The notes: generated from the sequence alone by a model not told the origin. 21,927 nucleotides of DNA from Bacteroidales bacterium UBA2764 (GCA_002352705.1 DEIW01000165.1:4244-26170), one strand, 5' to 3'. Shown: positions 1 to 8,322, numbered from the stretch's first letter. Numbers and translations: made by a program.

Positions 1-1053
1 CCTATCATCTTCACCAATGGCGACAACGACACCTTCCCCCTCTGGTACAACCAGGAGGTGGAGGAGGAGGGAACCGACATACGTGTCTGCAACCTCTCGT
101 ATCTCCAGACAGACTGGTACATCTCACAGATGAAACGGCCGTACTATGAGTCGAAGGCGCTTCCCATCTCTTGGGAATACAAGGATTTCATGCCCGGCGC
201 GAATGAGATAGCGAGGGTGGACAACCGTCTCGGACAACCGATTTCGGTGGAGAAAGCCTTTAATTTCTTGCGTTCCGATGACCCCCGCACAAAGACCCGC
301 GAAGGAGACAACTATCTCCCCTCTGACCAGCTATATGTGGAGACGCCATCCGGAGAGCAGATCATGATAAAGAAGAAACGCATGTACACGCGCTCGGAGA
401 TGATGATTATGGAAATGCTCTCTACCAATAACTGGCAGCGACCCATGTATTTCTGTGCAACGGTCGGAAATGACTATTATCTCGGACTCGAGCCTTACAT
501 GGAACTCACTGGCCTTGCATACCGGATTACTCCGACCCGCAGCAGGGACGGACAGCCCCGCGTCAACTCCGCACTGATGTATGAGAACATGCTCCATAAG
601 TTCAAATACGGAAACATGAATATTCCGGGTATTTATATCGACGAGAACTTGATGCGCATGTGTCGCACGCACCGTATGATGTTCGCCCAACTTGCAGAGC
701 AACTGTTGCGCGAGAACCAGCGTGAGAAAGCGCTCGAAGTTCTTGATTTTGCGGAGGAACAATTACCGGGATACAACGTGCCTTACGATTATACCTCTGC
801 CTCCATGGCTTCCATGTACTTCATGCTCGGAGAAAAAGAGAAAGCTGTTGCTATCATGGATAAAGTAGCGCAAAACAGTGTCGAGTATCTCCGTTTTGCG
901 GCTTCACTCAATAGAGAGCAGAAACGTGTCATGGATTCCACGATTGGAAGAGAGTCTGCAATCCTCTCGTATGTCCTGCAGATTTGCGAGCGGAATAACG
1001 AAAATGAATTAGTGGAAAAATATTATCAGGATTATGCCAATTACGCTAAATAA
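1..1053 (+). CDS. DUF2723 family membrane protein, C-terminal part (5' end outside window)
   Basis: The reading frame is open from base 1, so only the C-terminal 350 residues are visible. The first residues include GDNDTFPLWYNQEV, followed by RVCNLSYLQTDWYISQM, a block I recognise from the Bacteroidota DUF2723 proteins. These are large membrane proteins related to GT-C/protein O-mannosyltransferases, with an N-terminal multi-helix membrane region (not in the window) and a soluble C-terminal region. The visible part has no membrane segment. Its end (about bases 690-960) is helical and TPR-like, with repeated EKALEVLDFAEEQ / EKEKAVAIMDKVA patterns. The stop overlaps the next start by 20 bases, so the two genes are translationally close. 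The substrate is unknown. The family call is confident; a glycosyltransferase role is inference from the family. Confidence 0.85.
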   Translation, partial: PIIFTNGDNDTFPLWYNQEVEEEGTDIRVCNLSYLQTDWYISQMKRPYYESKALPISWEYKDFMPGANEIARVDNRLGQPISVEKAFNFLRSDDPRTKTREGDNYLPSDQLYVETPSGEQIMIKKKRMYTRSEMMIMEMLSTNNWQRPMYFCATVGNDYYLGLEPYMELTGLAYRITPTRSRDGQPRVNSALMYENMLHKFKYGNMNIPGIYIDENLMRMCRTHRMMFAQLAEQLLRENQREKALEVLDFAEEQLPGYNVPYDYTSASMASMYFMLGEKEKAVAIMDKVAQNSVEYLRFAASLNREQKRVMDSTIGRESAILSYVLQICERNNENELVEKYYQDYANYAK

Positions 1054-2269
1054 AATTCCTGTCTTGCTGCTCACCGGGTATCTCGGGAGCGGCAAGACTA
1101 CTTTGCTTAATAGAATACTTTCCAACGAGAAAGGTATTCGTTTTGCCGTCATCGTCAACGATATAGGCGAGGTGAATATTGATGCCTCGCTGATTCAGCA
1201 GGGCGGGGTGGTGAGCCAGAAGAATGACTCACTCGTGGCTCTGCAGAACGGCTGTATATGTTGTACACTGCAGACGGATTTGATGAACCAGCTGCATGAT
1301 TTGGCTGCCCAGAAGACATACGACTATATCGTGATAGAGGCCTCCGGTATATGCGAGCCGGCTCCTATCGCACAGACGATCTGTTCCTATCCGGAAATGG
1401 TGCCGCAGTATGCACAGGACGGGCTGCCGGTTCTTGATTGTATCTGCTCTGTGGTAGATGCACTGCGTATCCGGGATGAGTTTGACGGTGGCGAGCAACT
1501 GGCACATTATGTACCAAAAGAAGAGGACCTCGCTGCGCTGGTCATTGAGCAGATTGAATTCAGTAATCTCGTCCTGTTAAACAAGGCTTCCGAAGTAAGC
1601 AAGGACGAACTTGCACGCATCAAATCAATCGTCCGTGCCATTCAGCCCACCGCTGAGATTATCGAGACGGACTATTGTGACGTGCCGTTGGAGAAACTGC
1701 TCAATACCAATCTTTTTGATTTTGACCGTACAGCTACCTCGGCCGCTTGGATTCAAGAGGTGGAGGATGCCTCGCACCACCATCACCACGATGACGATGA
1801 TGATGACGACGACGATGACGATGATCACGATCACGACCATCACCACGATGAAGGACACCACCACCATCATGATCACGAGCATGGAGAGCATGACCACTTG
1901 GCGGAGTTCGGCATCGACACCTATGTATATTACGCGCGTAAGCCTTTCGACCTCGGATTGTTTGATGAGTTCGTTGCCGCGCATTGGCCCAAGAATGTCA
2001 TCCGATGCAAGGGAATGTGTTATTTTGCCGAGGAATACGACATGTGTTATCTCTTCGAGCAGGCGGGACACCAGTTCAACCTGCGTAAGGCCGGAGAATG
2101 GTTCGCTACCATGCCGAAGGAGGAACTCATGCAACTCATGGCTGATGACGCACAACTCAGAAAAGACTGGGATGAACAATACGGAGACCGCATGCAGAAA
2201 CTCGTATTCATCGGACAGCATTTGGATAAACAGTCACTCAAACAGGCGCTGGACAACTGCTTGCAATGA
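1034..2269 (+). CDS. COG0523 (CobW-like) G3E GTPase, putative metal chaperone with Asp/His-rich loop
   Basis: G3E-family GTPase of the COG0523 branch; members deliver Zn or other metals to client proteins or enzymes. Seen: Walker A GYLGSGKT at residues 15-22; metal-binding CICC (CxCC) at 74-77; a NKAS sequence at 183-186 where the guanine-specificity motif NKxD is expected, with Ser replacing Asp; and a CobW C-terminal domain from about residue 293. Between the domains, residues 248-288 are almost purely His and Asp, including twelve consecutive Asp and several His runs, a probable metal-buffering loop longer and more acidic than usual. Start chosen at 1034 because the P-loop begins at residue 15, the normal distance. 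It overlaps the upstream stop by 20 bases and its own stop overlaps the next ATG by four. The metal is not determined; no Zur-like site can be named. Confidence 0.92.
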   Translation: MPITLNKIPVLLLTGYLGSGKTTLLNRILSNEKGIRFAVIVNDIGEVNIDASLIQQGGVVSQKNDSLVALQNGCICCTLQTDLMNQLHDLAAQKTYDYIVIEASGICEPAPIAQTICSYPEMVPQYAQDGLPVLDCICSVVDALRIRDEFDGGEQLAHYVPKEEDLAALVIEQIEFSNLVLLNKASEVSKDELARIKSIVRAIQPTAEIIETDYCDVPLEKLLNTNLFDFDRTATSAAWIQEVEDASHHHHHDDDDDDDDDDDDHDHDHHHDEGHHHHHDHEHGEHDHLAEFGIDTYVYYARKPFDLGLFDEFVAAHWPKNVIRCKGMCYFAEEYDMCYLFEQAGHQFNLRKAGEWFATMPKEELMQLMADDAQLRKDWDEQYGDRMQKLVFIGQHLDKQSLKQALDNCLQ

Positions 2270-4104
2270 ACCGTTCGGTCGGAAAGTATATTGCCGTACT
2301 TGTTGTGCTCCTGACGTGTATAGGATGTGCCAACAGAGGTATCGGACCCCAGGGAGGACCTAAGGATTCGATACCTCCGTTGCCACTACAGTCCAAGCCG
2401 GAGAACGGTGCCCTTGAGTTTACAGGGAATAAGATAGATATTGCTTTCAATGAGTATCTCCAGCTTGATAATATAAGCCAAAATCTCTTGATGTCTCCTC
2501 CTCAGCAGCGACCGCCGGACGTGAAGGTGCGGGGAAAGCACGTGATGGTGCATTTTGAGGACTCCCTGAGACAGAATACAACCTATACCCTCGATTTCGG
2601 AGATGCTATCTGTGATTTCACGGAACGAAACCCGATACACAACTATACGTTTGCTTTCTCTACAGGACCGGTCATTGATACGCTCGAACTGGACGGATGG
2701 GTTTTTGATGCGGAGAACCTCAATCCGCTGAAAGGGATTACGGTTGGTATCTATAGTAACATGGAGAACTCGGCATTTACAACCCTCCCGTTTGAACGAA
2801 TCGGAAGAACCGATACCGTTGGTCATTTCTATATTCGTAATATGAAGCCCGGTGACTATCGTCTCTTTGCCGTGAATGATATCAGCCGTGATTACTGCCT
2901 CACGATGGGAGAGGCACTCGCTTTCATGGATGAAAAGGTGTCGCCTTACATGCCTCAAAAACCTCAGACACCTGCTCTGCCGGATTCTTCGCAACAAGCC
3001 CTTGATACGCTTTCGGCAACCCTTGATACGCTCTCTGCCGCTGTTGACACGCTCGCAAAGCCCGGGGAAGTGTCTTATATTCTATGGCTCTTTACGCAGA
3101 CCAAGCCCAGACTCCATCTACTCCGTACAATACGGGAAAAACAGAATATGATTCGTATCCTCTTTTCTGCCAAACCCGATAGTCTGCCTGTCTTGAAATC
3201 ATTGACAGACTCCGTTAGCTTCCATACTTCTTATTCTGCCAATTGTGATACGCTGACACTTTGGTTGACGGATAGTACTTCCATCAGGCAGGACTCGATT
3301 TTTATAGAGGCTAAATATCGCCGCACGGACTCCCTCTTCCGAATGGAGTGGGCTACTGACACGCTGCGTGCCTTCTGGCGAGCTCCTCGACTCTCGGCGA
3401 AAGCACTGCAATTACAGCGTAAAAGAGACAAAGAAAGAAAGTTAGAACTGTCTTCCAACGCGCGTACCTCCTTTGATATTTACGACACGTTGCGAATATA
3501 TTCTTCTACGCCTTTGGCTGAATATATATCGGATTCTATTCATCTCTACGAACGGATTGATACGGTCGTCAAACCCGTCGCTTTCACTATCCTCCCTACA
3601 GATTCTTTACCTCTCAGGTTGGAGCTCCTTGCCTCTATGAAACCCGGTAAGAAATATGAACTCCGTCTTGATAGTGCTGCGCTGCATGACATATACGCCA
3701 CGCCTAATGAAAAGACGGATTTCCCGCTTCAACTCAAGACGCTGGAGGATTACTCTACCTTGCGAGTGAAACTCAATCCGTACCTGCCTGACGCTCGAAT
3801 CCAGATTCTCAATAATCAGGATAAAGTGGTGCGCGAACTGCCGGCTGCGCCGGAAGGGGCGTTCTTCCAATACCTCAAGCCCGATGTCTATTATATGAGG
3901 CTATACCGGGACTTCAATGCCGATCATGTATGGACGACCGGCAGCTGGGAGGAACATCGGCAACCAGAACCCGTCTATTATTTCCCGGCTAAACTCCAAA
4001 CCAAACCCAATTGGGATTTTGAGGAAGAATGGGATTACCTCGCGGTGCCGCAAGAAGAGGCTAAACCCGCTGAACTTATCAAGGCGTCCTCTAAGAAACA
4101 ATGA
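2266..4104 (+). CDS. Ig-like (Big_5/SbsA-type) domain lipoprotein
   Basis: 612-residue predicted lipoprotein. The N-terminus has a short hydrophobic stretch ending in a lipobox-like CIGC, with lipidated Cys at residue 21, so it is likely exported to the periplasmic or outer-membrane face. The following NRGIGPQGGPKDSIPP is the typical opening of Bacteroidota Ig-like lipoproteins, and a Big_5-type Ig fold spans about residues 28-135 (ends YTFAFSTG). A second beta-rich, carboxypeptidase-regulatory-like region follows (DGWVFDAENLNPLKGITVGI). Residues about 245-264 hold an imperfect internal repeat (LDTLSATLDTLSAAVDTL). The ATG overlaps the GTPase stop (ATGA), which implies coupled translation. 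Function unknown; the family is often treated as a cell-envelope structural protein. No enzyme motif seen. Confidence 0.8.
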   Translation: MNRSVGKYIAVLVVLLTCIGCANRGIGPQGGPKDSIPPLPLQSKPENGALEFTGNKIDIAFNEYLQLDNISQNLLMSPPQQRPPDVKVRGKHVMVHFEDSLRQNTTYTLDFGDAICDFTERNPIHNYTFAFSTGPVIDTLELDGWVFDAENLNPLKGITVGIYSNMENSAFTTLPFERIGRTDTVGHFYIRNMKPGDYRLFAVNDISRDYCLTMGEALAFMDEKVSPYMPQKPQTPALPDSSQQALDTLSATLDTLSAAVDTLAKPGEVSYILWLFTQTKPRLHLLRTIREKQNMIRILFSAKPDSLPVLKSLTDSVSFHTSYSANCDTLTLWLTDSTSIRQDSIFIEAKYRRTDSLFRMEWATDTLRAFWRAPRLSAKALQLQRKRDKERKLELSSNARTSFDIYDTLRIYSSTPLAEYISDSIHLYERIDTVVKPVAFTILPTDSLPLRLELLASMKPGKKYELRLDSAALHDIYATPNEKTDFPLQLKTLEDYSTLRVKLNPYLPDARIQILNNQDKVVRELPAAPEGAFFQYLKPDVYYMRLYRDFNADHVWTTGSWEEHRQPEPVYYFPAKLQTKPNWDFEEEWDYLAVPQEEAKPAELIKASSKKQ

Positions 4105-4112
4105 GCACTATA

Positions 4113-4172
4113 ATGCCAAATGCCTAGATGGTAAATGAACAAATGGTAAATGCCCAAATGGTAAATGACTAA
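4113..4172 (+). repeat. Four tandem 15-bp units upstream of and into pnuC
   Basis: Units start at 4113, 4128, 4143 and 4158. The last three share ATGGTAAATG and the first is a diverged ATGCCAAATG copy. The final unit supplies the ATG used by the transporter gene (4165), and an in-frame TAA lies immediately before it. The same unit occurs at 9879-9908 in the flavodiiron gene. Confidence 0.85.
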
Positions 4173-4821
4173 GTGGTTTGATTATTCTTTTCTTGCTTTC
4201 GGACTGCTCATTCAGGTAGTAACGTATTTTATCAGCCTTTCGGCGGGCGTCCCCGTCTCTCCGGTTAGTCTGGTTTCCGGCTGTCTCGGTGTCTGTTCTG
4301 TTTGCCTTACGGCGCAAGGAAATATATGGACCTTCTTTTTCGGCTTTGCACAAGTAGGAACATATACTTATCTCTGTATTGAACAGCGGTTCTATGGAGA
4401 GATAGCAATCAATGCGTATTATTTCCTGACAATGATTTACGGCGTCTATGCGTGGAAGAGACGTCTCCGGGGAGATGAACAAACCGTTTCTACACGTTCC
4501 CTCTCCATGCCGGTTTTCGGAGTTATAATCCTGGCTACGCTCTTTCTGTCCGGATTAGTGGGAGTCGGACTGGCTGCTTACACGGATGATACACAGCCTT
4601 ATCTCGACGCCTTTACAACAGTACCTGCACTTGTGGCGCAGGTACTGATGATTCTTGTCTATCGGGAACACTGGTTTGTTTGGCTGGCTGTAGATGTGTT
4701 GAGCGTTGTGTTATGGCTACGGGCTGGGGATTTCTGTATGGCGGCGCAGTACGCTTTTTGGTGTGCCAACTGTCTCTTTGGTTTACACAGATGGAAATCC
4801 CTCATCAATCATCAATCATAA
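4165..4821 (+). CDS. pnuC: PnuC-family nicotinamide riboside/mononucleotide transporter
   Basis: 218-residue integral membrane protein with about seven hydrophobic segments. The motif YYFLTMIYGVYAWKR at residues 85-99 is the signature Y-x3-IYG-x2-WK region of PnuC, and the C-terminal hydrophobic region fits the family length (about 190-240 aa). PnuC proteins carry out facilitated diffusion of nicotinamide riboside, trapped by cytoplasmic phosphorylation for NAD synthesis. No NadR/kinase gene is adjacent, so the exact substrate (riboside versus another vitamin, as for PnuT/PnuX) is not fixed by context. The start must be at or after 4165 because a stop codon precedes it in frame. The gene starts inside a 15-bp tandem repeat and no separate TAnnTTTG promoter is seen, so it may be read through from the lipoprotein gene. 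Confidence 0.85.
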   Translation: MTKWFDYSFLAFGLLIQVVTYFISLSAGVPVSPVSLVSGCLGVCSVCLTAQGNIWTFFFGFAQVGTYTYLCIEQRFYGEIAINAYYFLTMIYGVYAWKRRLRGDEQTVSTRSLSMPVFGVIILATLFLSGLVGVGLAAYTDDTQPYLDAFTTVPALVAQVLMILVYREHWFVWLAVDVLSVVLWLRAGDFCMAAQYAFWCANCLFGLHRWKSLINHQS

Positions 4822-4824
4822 ATC

Positions 4825-4857
4825 CTCAATTCTCAATTCTCAATTCTCAATTCTCAA
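4825..4857. repeat. Heptamer array CTCAATT x4 plus partial
   Basis: Four perfect 7-bp units from 4825 plus CTCAA, located between the stop codons of two convergent genes. The same heptamer array recurs at 8362-8382. No terminator hairpin is seen in this gap. Confidence 0.9.
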
Positions 4858-4864
4858 AGCGTCT

Positions 4865-5884
4865 TCATTCATACTTCATCTTCAGCGTATATAATATAGC
4901 TTCCATCTGACGCATTGCATTACGTTTCTTTTGACCCGCTGCGAATAAGAACGTCTCCGCGGTCACTACATGTCCGTTCGCTTGGTCCAGACGGGTCAGA
5001 CTCACAAACGGACCGCCCATCGCCTCTCCGTTCTGCAGCTTCCATAAACCGCGTGTCTCTATCCCGTAGAAACCGCCTATACTGTCACGTAAGGCATGAA
5101 CACTGCGGCTTACCGGAGGAAAATGCCTGTATTCCGTACCCATGTAACTGCCTTCCACTTGACCGCTCACCAACTGACCTACCACTTTGTTGCGCATCGA
5201 GATAATCGAATCATTGCTGAACTGGGACTGGGCTGTATAAGGATAACTATATACAAGGATGTCCTTGCGCATCGGACCTTTGTTATTGCAGCACCACAAC
5301 ACTTCTACCGAGGCTCCTTCATTTTCCATTTTTAATTTTTCATTTTTAATGATAATATAATCCTCTGGTATCAGCATGTCATAGCCTTTTTTCTGAAGCT
5401 CGGCACGAGCCTCCTTGTTCGTGTTCGCGCTGTAGAAACGAACCTGACGGGCTAACTCCTCTTCTACAAACCATTCACGGATCCGACCGCCGTTGGATTG
5501 CCAATAATCCATCAGCATCTCTTTGCTCGGAGCTTGGATACGTATCACCGCCTGGGGAGTGGACCATACATCACGGCTTTTCGTGGTCTTGACGATGGTG
5601 TATTTATGCTCGTCTATATCGGCAATCAGAATGTTACGGGACGCTTTAAATAAATCGTCAAACTGACTGTTTAATACGTGACTCGTCGTGAAGGTGGCTT
5701 CCATCTGGGGCAAACCGTACATGTCTGCACGCATGGTGTCGCATAACGCTTCTGATACGGATGCGGGGCTCACTACTATACACTCATAGATGGAACCTGT
5801 CGCACTGGTTAACAATCGGTTACTATTACCGCTACAACTCATCATTGCTACAACGATGATCGCATAAAAAAGACTTCTTTTCAT
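4865..5884 (-). CDS. DUF4837 family lipoprotein
   Basis: 339-residue predicted lipoprotein of the Bacteroidota DUF4837 family. Start chosen at 5884 (MKRSLFYAII...): it follows a good promoter and gives a signal peptide ending in AMMSC with lipidated Cys17; the 24 upstream in-frame codons overlap the promoter and are unlikely to be translated. Recognisable blocks include WCCNNKGPMRKDILVYSYPYT and the C-terminal MGGPFVSLTRLDQ region. Residues 180-192 (KNEKLKMENEGAS) interrupt the conserved region just before VEVLWCC and come from a low-complexity A/T repeat, apparently an in-frame insertion. The biochemical role of the family is unknown; envelope location is inferred from the lipobox. Confidence 0.85.
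   Translation of the reverse strand: MKRSLFYAIIVVAMMSCSGNSNRLLTSATGSIYECIVVSPASVSEALCDTMRADMYGLPQMEATFTTSHVLNSQFDDLFKASRNILIADIDEHKYTIVKTTKSRDVWSTPQAVIRIQAPSKEMLMDYWQSNGGRIREWFVEEELARQVRFYSANTNKEARAELQKKGYDMLIPEDYIIIKNEKLKMENEGASVEVLWCCNNKGPMRKDILVYSYPYTAQSQFSNDSIISMRNKVVGQLVSGQVEGSYMGTEYRHFPPVSRSVHALRDSIGGFYGIETRGLWKLQNGEAMGGPFVSLTRLDQANGHVVTAETFLFAAGQKKRNAMRQMEAILYTLKMKYE
5309..5347 (-). repeat. In-frame A/T-rich repeat inside the DUF4837 gene
   Basis: On the reverse strand this is a run of TTAAAAATG-like units, read as KNEKLKMENEGAS. It resembles the non-coding A/T repeat near 21839-21871. It lies between conserved blocks of the protein, which points to an insertion. Confidence 0.6.
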
Positions 5885-5904
5885 TGCAATTTTTATTTTT
5901 CGCT

Positions 5905-5935
5905 GCAAAATTACAAAAAAATTTGCATATATCAA
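5905..5935 (-). promoter_or_regulatory. Promoter of the DUF4837 gene
   Basis: Reverse strand: -33 TTG (5933-5935), 19-base spacer, -7 TAATTTTGC (5905-5913). Start codon at 5884, about 20 bases downstream. It is interleaved with the forward promoter of the AraC-type gene. Confidence 0.8.
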
Positions 5936-5954
5936 AAAAAAAATGTAATTTTGC
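5923..5954 (+). promoter_or_regulatory. Promoter of the AraC-type regulator gene
   Basis: -33 TTG at 5923-5925 (extended TTGCATATATC), 20-base spacer containing a ten-A run, -7 TAATTTTGC at 5946-5954. The leader to the ATG at 6020 is about 60 bases. Confidence 0.8.
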
Positions 5955-6019
5955 ACCCGATAACAAAAGATATGGAAATGCAGACCAGATATTTTACTAA
6001 TTTTTAATCTACTTACATT

Positions 6020-6874
6020 ATGACACTTTTTACAGACTCTATCTTTCTGACGAATGAAATTGAGGGGTTTAAGCAGTGCCGGGAAACACGTTCGGAAGAA
6101 TCTACGACAGTCATCTTATGTACTGCCGGATTTATTGACGTCTATTATCGGGGCGAAATGTTAAGGATTGCCAAGAATGATATTTTCGTTCGTGTACCTA
6201 ATGCAACCCAACTCGGGCCGTATGAGATATCGCCCGATTTCCGTTTTATGGAAATAGCAATCCCTATCAATCTCTTTGAGAGCTTGATGTATGGGAACAT
6301 GAGGGTGGAACCTAACTGGTGGGCTAAACAGGAGTACCTCAAACTCCATCCGGTATTCCATCTTACCGAGAAGTCCATCGAGTTCTGCGAGACTTATTTC
6401 CATCTCCTAACTCTCCAGCTTCAGGACCGGCAGTCGGATTATAGACGCCAGATAATGATGCTTATCGCCAGAGCGGCTACTATGGAGTTGCTTAATTATA
6501 TGGATAAAACAGTCTCTTTCGATGAGATTATGAGACGCTCGTCTGTCAACTCCAGCGATTATACTTTCCGTGCTTTTACACAACTCTTACGCGAGTTCCC
6601 GCATGAGAGAGAGGTGCAGTGGTATGCTAAGAAACTTAATATCACGCCTAAATATCTCTCTGAGATATGCAAGGACAGAAGCGGCAAATCAGCCAGTGAA
6701 TGGATAGCCGATGTGACGGTGTCGGAACTCAAGCATTATCTCCGTGAGACGACACTTCCTATCCGTGAGGTCGCTAAGGTCATGGAGTTCCCTAATTCCA
6801 GCTTCTTCTGCCAATATACCAAGAAGCATACCGGCATGACGCCGAACCACTTCCGTAAATCGAAAGAAGCATAA
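6020..6874 (+). CDS. AraC/XylS-family transcriptional regulator
   Basis: 284 residues: an N-terminal cupin-like sensing region (about 1-150) and a C-terminal double helix-turn-helix (about 197-280). The first recognition helix is in AKKLNITPKYLSEICKD and the second in IREVAKVMEFPNSSFFCQYT, ending with the family hallmark TGMTPNHFRKS. Such proteins are ligand-responsive DNA-binding activators or repressors in the cytoplasm. The ligand and targets cannot be read from the sequence. The gene is divergent from the DUF4837 lipoprotein gene and their promoters interlock, so that gene and its own promoter are the natural candidate targets. It converges on glyA across a shared hairpin terminator. The start at 6020 matches the usual N-terminal length. 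Confidence 0.93.
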   Translation: MTLFTDSIFLTNEIEGFKQCRETRSEESTTVILCTAGFIDVYYRGEMLRIAKNDIFVRVPNATQLGPYEISPDFRFMEIAIPINLFESLMYGNMRVEPNWWAKQEYLKLHPVFHLTEKSIEFCETYFHLLTLQLQDRQSDYRRQIMMLIARAATMELLNYMDKTVSFDEIMRRSSVNSSDYTFRAFTQLLREFPHEREVQWYAKKLNITPKYLSEICKDRSGKSASEWIADVTVSELKHYLRETTLPIREVAKVMEFPNSSFFCQYTKKHTGMTPNHFRKSKEA

Positions 6875-6876
6875 AT

Positions 6877-6910
6877 AAGAAATCCTCCGTTGCGCGGAGG
6901 ATTTCTTTTT
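6877..6910. terminator. Intrinsic terminator between araC-type gene and glyA
   Basis: Perfect 13-bp stem: AAGAAATCCTCCG (6877-6889), loop 6890-6894, CGGAGGATTTCTT (6895-6907), followed by a T run on the plus strand. The glyA stop codon (6909-6911) abuts it, so it probably ends both convergent transcripts. The U tract is better for the forward one. Confidence 0.93.
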
Positions 6911-8189
6911 ACCATGCGAAGAGCGGATGTCTCATCATCTCCTTATTCACCTCTTCCCGAACGGCTGAGATGACATGCTCGTTTGTCGGATTCATGAGCA
7001 CTTGGTCTATCAAATCTACTATCCATTCCATCTTGTCCTCTTTAAGACCGCGGGTGGTAATAGCCGGTGTGCCGAATCGAAGACCGCTCGTCTGGAAAGC
7101 ACTGCGGCTGTCGAAGGGAACCATGTTCTTGTTCGTTGTAATATCGGCGCTTACCAAAGCCTGCTCCGCTACCTTGCCTGTCAACTCGGGGAATTTCGTT
7201 CTCAGGTCTATCAGCATCGAGTGGTTGTCTGTTCCGCCCGAGATAACTTTGTACCCGCGGTCCATAAATGCCTGAGCCATTACCGATGCGTTCTTCTTTA
7301 CTTGACGCTGGTACACCTTGAATTCGTCCGTCAATGCCTCGCCGAAGGCTACCGCCTTGGCGGCTATCACATGCTCTAACGGACCGCCTTGAGTTCCGGG
7401 GAACACTGCCGAGTCTAACAGGGCACTCATCTTCTTGACCTCGCCTTTCGGAGTCGTCTTGCCCCAGGGGTTATCGAAATCCTTGCCCATTAGGATGATG
7501 CCGCCACGGGGACCGCGTAGTGTCTTATGGGTCGTGGAGGTTACGATATGAGCGTATTTCAAAGGGTTCTCTAATAATCCTGCTGCTATCAAGCCTGCCG
7601 GATGAGCCATGTCTACCATGAATATTGCCCCTATTTCATCCGCGACCTTACGTATGCGGGCGTAGTCCCACTCGCGGCTGTATGCACTTGCGCCCGCAAT
7701 AATTAACTTGGGTTTGTGTGCGTGTGCCTTACGCTCTAAATCTTCATAGTTGACGCGGCCTGTCGATTCCTCTAAATCATACCCGATGGCGTTGAACATC
7801 AGGCCGCTGAAATTGACTGCCGAACCGTGACTGAGGTGTCCGCCGTGGCTGAGGTTGAGCCCCATGAATGTGTCGCCGGCTTTGAGACATGCCATGAAAA
7901 CCGCCATGTTTGCTTGCGCGCCGCTATGAGGCTGTACATTCACATACTCAGCGTCATAGAGCTTTTTCAAACGGTCACGGGCAATGTTCTCCGCGATGTC
8001 CACTACCTCGCATCCGCCGTAATAACGGTGACCGGGATAGCCCTCTGCGTACTTGTTAGTCAGCACGCTGCCCATCGCTTCCATGACAGCGTCGCTCACG
8101 AAGTTCTCACTCGCAATCAACTCTATTCCTTTCATCTGCCGTTCACGCTCCCGGCGGATAACGTCAAAAATCTCTTTGTCTCGCTCCAT
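6909..8189 (-). CDS. glyA: Serine hydroxymethyltransferase
   Basis: PLP enzyme of fold type I that interconverts serine plus tetrahydrofolate with glycine plus 5,10-methylene-tetrahydrofolate, the main one-carbon source of the cytoplasm. 426 residues, full length. Seen: N-terminal ELIASENF at 23-30; YAEGYPGHRYYGGC at 47-60 (PLP/folate contacts); SGAQANMAVF; the cofactor Asp in MVDMAH (Asp193); and the Schiff-base lysine in STTHKTLRGPRGG (Lys222). The C-terminal region ends near MRHPLFAW. The start at 8189 follows a promoter with a 50-60-base leader. No truncation or substitution seen. It is monocistronic: convergent with the AraC-type gene at one end and divergent from the aminotransferase region at the other. 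Confidence 0.98.
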   Translation of the reverse strand: MERDKEIFDVIRRERERQMKGIELIASENFVSDAVMEAMGSVLTNKYAEGYPGHRYYGGCEVVDIAENIARDRLKKLYDAEYVNVQPHSGAQANMAVFMACLKAGDTFMGLNLSHGGHLSHGSAVNFSGLMFNAIGYDLEESTGRVNYEDLERKAHAHKPKLIIAGASAYSREWDYARIRKVADEIGAIFMVDMAHPAGLIAAGLLENPLKYAHIVTSTTHKTLRGPRGGIILMGKDFDNPWGKTTPKGEVKKMSALLDSAVFPGTQGGPLEHVIAAKAVAFGEALTDEFKVYQRQVKKNASVMAQAFMDRGYKVISGGTDNHSMLIDLRTKFPELTGKVAEQALVSADITTNKNMVPFDSRSAFQTSGLRFGTPAITTRGLKEDKMEWIVDLIDQVLMNPTNEHVISAVREEVNKEMMRHPLFAW

Positions 8190-8241
8190 AACTGTTTTAT
8201 TTTAGGTAATCTTTCACCTTGCACATTTAACAAATTCTGAC

Positions 8242-8273
8242 GCAAAAGTACAAAAAAAATCCCATATACGCAA
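8242..8273 (-). promoter_or_regulatory. Promoter of glyA
   Basis: Reverse strand: -33 TTG at 8271-8273 (extended TTGCGTATATG), 20-base spacer, -7 TACTTTTGC at 8242-8250. Start codon of glyA at 8189. Confidence 0.85.
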
Positions 8274-8290
8274 ATTTTTTCTTTTTTTAT

Positions 8291-8322
8291 TTGTATTTTC
8301 CATTATTTATTACTACCTTTGC
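8291..8322 (+). promoter_or_regulatory. Orphan forward promoter
   Basis: -33 TTG at 8291-8293, exactly 20 bases of spacer, -7 TACCTTTGC at 8314-8322. No coding start follows until the aminotransferase at 8625, which has its own promoter at 8571. The predicted transcript begins about 8328. Confidence 0.65.

Noticed and set aside
1625..2221. Reverse-strand open frame over the Asp/His tract, giving Val/Ile-rich membrane-like protein
   Set aside because: It is the complement of GAT/GAC/CAC repeats in the GTPase gene; the hydrophobic pattern is a by-product of that repeat.
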